From the NCBI GenBank assembly GCA_021736785.1, contig JAIPFF010000022.1, positions 1 to 64,000 of the forward strand: 64,000 bases of DNA, written 5' to 3'. The notes under the pieces are model-generated. The model ran no database searches. It was not told where the DNA came from and was given only the letters and a program-made list of their open reading frames with translations. The position numbers and the translations under genes were made by a program. The stretch's first letter is position 1. Every line of letters starts with the position of its first letter. Source of the DNA: Thiohalocapsa sp. (GTDB taxonomy: Bacteria; Pseudomonadota; Gammaproteobacteria; Chromatiales; Chromatiaceae). Shown one piece after another: positions 60,520 to 64,000 of the stretch.

Positions 60520-62322
60520 ATGAACGAGAACAAGCCGCTCGGCATTACCGAGGTCGCCCTGCGCGACGCTCATCAGTCGCTGTTGGCCACGCGTATGCGC
60601 ATCGAGGACATGCTCCCGATCGCGGACAAGCTGGATCGGGTCGGTTATTGGTCCTTGGAGAGCTGGGGAGGCGCCACCTTCGACGCCTGCATCCGCTATC
60701 TCGGTGAAGATCCCTGGGAGCGCTTACGCCAACTCAGCGCAGCGATGCCCAACACGCCGCAGCAGATGCTGCTGCGCGGGCAGAATCTGCTCGGCTACCG
60801 CCACTACGCGGATGATGTCGTGGAGAAATTCGTCGAGCGCGCCGCGTTCAACGGCATCGGCGTTTTTCGGATCTTCGACGCCATGAACGACCTGCGCAAC
60901 TTGGAGCAGGCCATCCGCGCGGCGCTCGCCACCGATGCCCATGCACAGGGCACGATGTCCTATACCGTCAGCCCGGTCCACGACCTCGGCTACTGGCTGG
61001 ACATGGGCCGGCGGCTCGAAGACCTGGGCTGCCACTCGATCTGTATCAAAGACATGGCCGGACTGTTGCGCCCCTATGTGGCCGAGCAGTTGGTCGGCGG
61101 GCTGAAGGAAAGCTGCTCCATTCCGATCGCGATGCATTGTCATGCCACCACCGGGCTCAGCACCGCGAGCATCCTGAAAGCGGCAGAGGCGGGCGTCGAT
61201 ATGATCGACACGGCCATCTCGTCCATGAGCATGACCTATGGCCACTCGCCCACCGAATCCGTCGTCGCGATCCTGCAGGGGACCGGCCGCGACACCGGCC
61301 TCGACCTCAATCTGCTGGAAGAAATCGCCGCCTATTTCCGCGAGGTGCGCAAGCGCTACACGCGTTTCGAGGGTTCGCTGAAGGGTGTCGACTCCCGCAT
61401 TCTGGTGGCACAGGTGCCCGGCGGCATGCTCACCAACATGGAAAATCAGCTGCGCGAGCAGGGTGCGGAAGACCGGCTCGACGAAGTACTGGAAGAGATC
61501 CCGAAAGTGCGGGAAGACCTTGGCTACATCGCATTGGTCACGCCCACTTCGCAGATCGTCGGCAGTCAGGCGGTGCTCAACGTGCTGATGGGCGAGCGCT
61601 ACAAGAGCATCACCAACGAGACGGCCGGCGTGCTGAAGGGCGCCTACGGCTCTACGCCGGCGCCGGTCAACAAGGAGTTGCAGGCACGCGTGCTCGGCGA
61701 GGGCGGCGTACCGATCACCTGCCGCCCGGCCGACGAACTGTCGCCGGAAATGGACAAGCTGACCGGCCAGCTCGAAGAGATCGCCGAAGAGCGCAAGCTG
61801 AAGCTCGCCGACGTGGTTATCGACGACGTGCTGATCTACGCCATGTTCCCGCAGATCGGCCTCAAGTTCCTTGAGAACCGCGGCAATCCGGAAGCCTTCG
61901 AGCCGCCGCCGTGGACTATCGCCGACAAGCCCGCCGAAGCCCCGGCGGCGGTGCCGGCCGTCGCGCCCGTCGCCGCGGGACCGGAGTCCTATCGCGTCGA
62001 AGTCAACGGCAAGAGCTACGACGTGCGCGTTTCTCCGCAAGGGGAAATGGAGAGCGTCGTCGCCGCCGCCAGCCCCGCGACCGCGCCTGCCGCAGCGCCG
62101 CCGGCGGAACAACGCGTCATCGACTCGCCGCTGGCCGGCAACATCGTCCGAGTCAGCGTCTCGGTCGGGCAAACCATCGCCTCCGGCGATGTCGTGCTGG
62201 TCCTCGAGGCCATGAAAATGGAGACCGAGGTTCGGGCACCTGCGTCGGGCACGGTCAGCGAGATCCGCGTCAAGGAAGGCGACGCCGTCGCCCTCGGCGC
62301 GCCACTGTTGGTCCTGGGCTAA
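60520..62322 (+). CDS. oadA: oxaloacetate decarboxylase alpha subunit (biotin carrier)
   Basis: 600 residues from the ATG at 60520; GGGA sits 9 nt upstream, whereas the GTG at 60514 lacks spacing. Carboxyltransferase domain: [41 protein letters not shown] and [10 protein letters not shown] (metal His). After a Pro/Ala linker, the biotinyl domain ends with [11 protein letters not shown] (Lys biotinylated) near residue 565. It decarboxylates oxaloacetate to pyruvate and passes CO2-biotin to OadB. Confidence 0.95.
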   Translation: MNENKPLGITEVALRDAHQSLLATRMRIEDMLPIADKLDRVGYWSLESWGGATFDACIRYLGEDPWERLRQLSAAMPNTPQQMLLRGQNLLGYRHYADDVVEKFVERAAFNGIGVFRIFDAMNDLRNLEQAIRAALATDAHAQGTMSYTVSPVHDLGYWLDMGRRLEDLGCHSICIKDMAGLLRPYVAEQLVGGLKESCSIPIAMHCHATTGLSTASILKAAEAGVDMIDTAISSMSMTYGHSPTESVVAILQGTGRDTGLDLNLLEEIAAYFREVRKRYTRFEGSLKGVDSRILVAQVPGGMLTNMENQLREQGAEDRLDEVLEEIPKVREDLGYIALVTPTSQIVGSQAVLNVLMGERYKSITNETAGVLKGAYGSTPAPVNKELQARVLGEGGVPITCRPADELSPEMDKLTGQLEEIAEERKLKLADVVIDDVLIYAMFPQIGLKFLENRGNPEAFEPPPWTIADKPAEAPAAVPAVAPVAAGPESYRVEVNGKSYDVRVSPQGEMESVVAAASPATAPAAAPPAEQRVIDSPLAGNIVRVSVSVGQTIASGDVVLVLEAMKMETEVRAPASGTVSEIRVKEGDAVALGAPLLVLG

Positions 62323-62326
62323 GCCA

Positions 62327-63460
62327 ATGGAACAGCTGCTGCAGCTGTGGCAATCGATGGGGATTGCCAACTTGGAATGGGGGCAGGCGCTGATGATGGC
62401 CGTCGGCTGCCTGCTGATCTATCTCGCCATCGCGAAGAAATTCGAGCCGCTGCTGCTGGTTCCGATCGGCTTCGGTACACTGCTGAGCAATATTCCGGTC
62501 GCCGGAATCGGCGGGCCGGACGGCATGATCGGCATGATCTACAGCGTCGGCGTCGAGACAGGCATCTTTCCGCTATTGATCTTCATGGGCGTCGGCGCGC
62601 TCACGGACTTCGGTGCACTGATCGCGCGACCGTCCACATTGCTGCTCGGGGCCGCCGCCCAGTTCGGCATCTTCGCGACGCTGATCGGTGCCGTGGCGCT
62701 GAACTTCGTGCCCGGCTTCGACTTCACGCTGCAGCAGGCCTCGGCTATCGCCATCATCGGCGGCGCGGACGGACCCACGGCGATCTTCCTCGCATCGCGC
62801 CTGGCTCCTGAGCTGCTCGGCGCAATCGCCGTCGCCGCTTACTCCTACATGGCGCTGGTGCCCATCATCCAGCCGCCGATCATGCGCGCGCTGACGACCA
62901 AGGAGGAGCGGGCGGTCGTCATGCAGCAACTGCGTCCGGTCTCGCAACTGGAGCGCATCCTGTTTCCGTTCGTCGTGCTGATTCTGTGCGCGCTGCTGCT
63001 GCCGTCCGCCGCGCCGCTGATCGGCATGCTGACCTTCGGCAACCTGCTGCGCGAATGCGGCGTGGTGGAACGCTTGAGCCGTGCCGCGCAAAACGAAATC
63101 ATCAACGTCGTGACCATCATGCTCGGTCTCGCCATCGGCTCCAAGCTCTCGGCGGAACAGTTCCTGTCCGTGGAAACGCTGGGTATTCTGGTACTGGGCG
63201 CGCTGGCGTTCTGTATCGGCACCGCCACCGGTGTGCTGATGGGCAAGATCATGTACCGGACCAGCGGCGGCAAGATCAATCCGCTGATCGGCGCGGCCGG
63301 CGTCTCGGCCGTACCGATGGCGGCGCGCGTGGTCAATCGCGTGGGGCTGGAAGAGAATCACCACAACTTCCTGCTGATGCATGCCATGGGTCCGAATGTC
63401 GCGGGCGTGATCGGGTCCGCCGTGGCCGCGGGCGTGCTGCTGGCGCTGGCCGGCAATTAG
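62327..63460 (+). CDS. oadB: oxaloacetate decarboxylase beta subunit (Na+ pump)
   Basis: 377 residues, about nine to eleven membrane helices. [19 protein letters not shown] is the hallmark with the Na+-binding Asp; [19 protein letters not shown]-like text ([20 protein letters not shown]) and [19 protein letters not shown] also match. It decarboxylates the biotin carrier while exporting Na+. Starts 4 bp after oadA. Confidence 0.95.
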   Translation: MEQLLQLWQSMGIANLEWGQALMMAVGCLLIYLAIAKKFEPLLLVPIGFGTLLSNIPVAGIGGPDGMIGMIYSVGVETGIFPLLIFMGVGALTDFGALIARPSTLLLGAAAQFGIFATLIGAVALNFVPGFDFTLQQASAIAIIGGADGPTAIFLASRLAPELLGAIAVAAYSYMALVPIIQPPIMRALTTKEERAVVMQQLRPVSQLERILFPFVVLILCALLLPSAAPLIGMLTFGNLLRECGVVERLSRAAQNEIINVVTIMLGLAIGSKLSAEQFLSVETLGILVLGALAFCIGTATGVLMGKIMYRTSGGKINPLIGAAGVSAVPMAARVVNRVGLEENHHNFLLMHAMGPNVAGVIGSAVAAGVLLALAGN

Positions 63461-63481
63461 GCCGGGCAGCCACCCGCTTCG

Positions 63482-63511
63482 TTGACAGATCAATCGCCGC
63501 ACAGGTATCCT
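63482..63511 (+). promoter_or_regulatory. sigma-70 promoter of yceD
   Basis: TTGACA (63482-63487), 18 bp, TATCCT (63506-63511). The -35 is consensus. Expected transcription start about 63518, only a few bases before the yceD ATG at 63521. Confidence 0.6.
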
Positions 63512-63520
63512 TGTCTGCTT

Positions 63521-64000
63521 ATGTCCGATGCGCTGCCAGAGCTGCTGGATCCCCGCCGGGCCGTTGCCTCGGGGGCCAAATTCGAGGGCAGTCTGCCGCT
63601 GGCGAAGCTGCGGCGGCTCAGTGCCGTGCTCGAGAACGACGCCGGAGAAGCCCATTATTGGCTTCGATTCGGCCGGGACGAGCACGGGCGCGGCACGGTC
63701 ACCGGCGAAATCGAGGCGAAGCTCGCATTGCGCTGCCAGCGCTGTGTCGGGATCTTTTGGCTCGACGTACACGCGAAGCCCGTCCTGGCGCTGGTCGAAG
63801 GCCCGGACGAAGCGGCTGATTTGCCGGAAGAATACGACCCGCTGTTGCTGGAGGACCGCCTAGTGCGGTCCGATGCGCTGATCGAGGATGAATTGCTGCT
63901 TGCGGTGCCGTCCATTCCGCGTCACCCGGAGGGCACTTGTGCCTCGCCACCGACGCCGGACGACGGCGGCGAGCCGCAACAGCAGCATGAAGAGGGCAGC
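63521..64000 (+). CDS. yceD: YceD (DUF177) protein, C-terminus cut by the window end
   Basis: The frame is open from the ATG at 63521 to the last base (160 codons, no stop). LPELLDPRRAVASGAKFEGS at the start, CQRCVGIFWLDV (C-x-x-C) in the middle and IEDELLLAVPSIPRHPEGTC near the end fit YceD, a factor for 23S rRNA accumulation. rpmF normally follows. No Shine-Dalgarno is visible before the ATG. Confidence 0.9.
   Translation, partial: MSDALPELLDPRRAVASGAKFEGSLPLAKLRRLSAVLENDAGEAHYWLRFGRDEHGRGTVTGEIEAKLALRCQRCVGIFWLDVHAKPVLALVEGPDEAADLPEEYDPLLLEDRLVRSDALIEDELLLAVPSIPRHPEGTCASPPTPDDGGEPQQQHEEGS

Noticed and set aside
60724-62370. Minus-strand frame of about 548 codons
   Set aside because: Antisense shadow of oadA; no recognisable motif.

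Overview
This window looks like chromosomal DNA from a high-GC gammaproteobacterium. The best evidence is the block nnrE/D-tsaE-amiC-mutL-miaA-hfq-hflX-hflK-hflC-DUF2065-hisZ-purA near 46-60 kb, with orn/rsgA and queG close by, which is a characteristic gammaproteobacterial order. A sodium-pumping oxaloacetate decarboxylase (oadGAB), a single-chain pyruvate:ferredoxin oxidoreductase (nifJ) and yceD (start of yceD-rpmF) add to that. I cannot name genus or family; an environmental Chromatiales- or Ectothiorhodospira-like lineage would fit, but that is inference.

Layout. 0-0.5 kb: tail of an IS3-type transposase running into the 3' end of the next gene. 0.4-11 kb: accessory surface-polysaccharide region with a formyltransferase/truncated-condensation/adenylation/carrier NRPS-like protein, two GT4 glycosyltransferases, an O-antigen polymerase/ligase-like protein, a Wzx-type flippase and an alkaline-phosphatase-superfamily hydrolase. 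11-13.6 kb: a complete partner-switching module (STAS antagonist, HATPase kinase, response-regulator/PP2C phosphatase) on the same strand, directly upstream of the hydrolase and flippase. 13.9-16.8 kb: ADP-heptose synthesis (gmhA, hldE) plus a coupled membrane HEAGH protein. 17-28 kb: lon, rsmA, a DEAD-box helicase, a LuxR-type regulator, an ABC1 kinase-like protein, an SDR/DUF2867-type protein, yebG and ferritin. 29-34 kb: nifJ with its dihydroorotate-dehydrogenase-like companion and rimI. 34.6-40.6 kb: second polysaccharide operon (WecG fusion, sugar-1-phosphate transferase, NTP-transferase-like fusion, GT2, nucleotidyltransferase). 40.6-64 kb: mainly housekeeping genes and oadGAB, ending inside yceD.

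How the genes may work together. The two polysaccharide regions could supply one glycan pathway: the sugar-1-phosphate transferase starts the lipid-linked unit, WecG, GT4 and GT2 enzymes extend it, the flippase exports it and the polymerase/ligase joins it. The NRPS-like protein could provide an N-formylated aminoacyl decoration, and the partner switch could control output, as SypA/SypE do in Vibrio fischeri. These links are inference from gene neighbourhood. The second operon has three consecutive proteins carrying sugar-transferase modules, of which only the middle one keeps the catalytic Asp-Glu pair. Two small reading frames (26 aa Cys-rich after ferritin; 45 aa membrane protein upstream of nifJ) were also found. 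I saw no tRNA, rRNA or CRISPR array.
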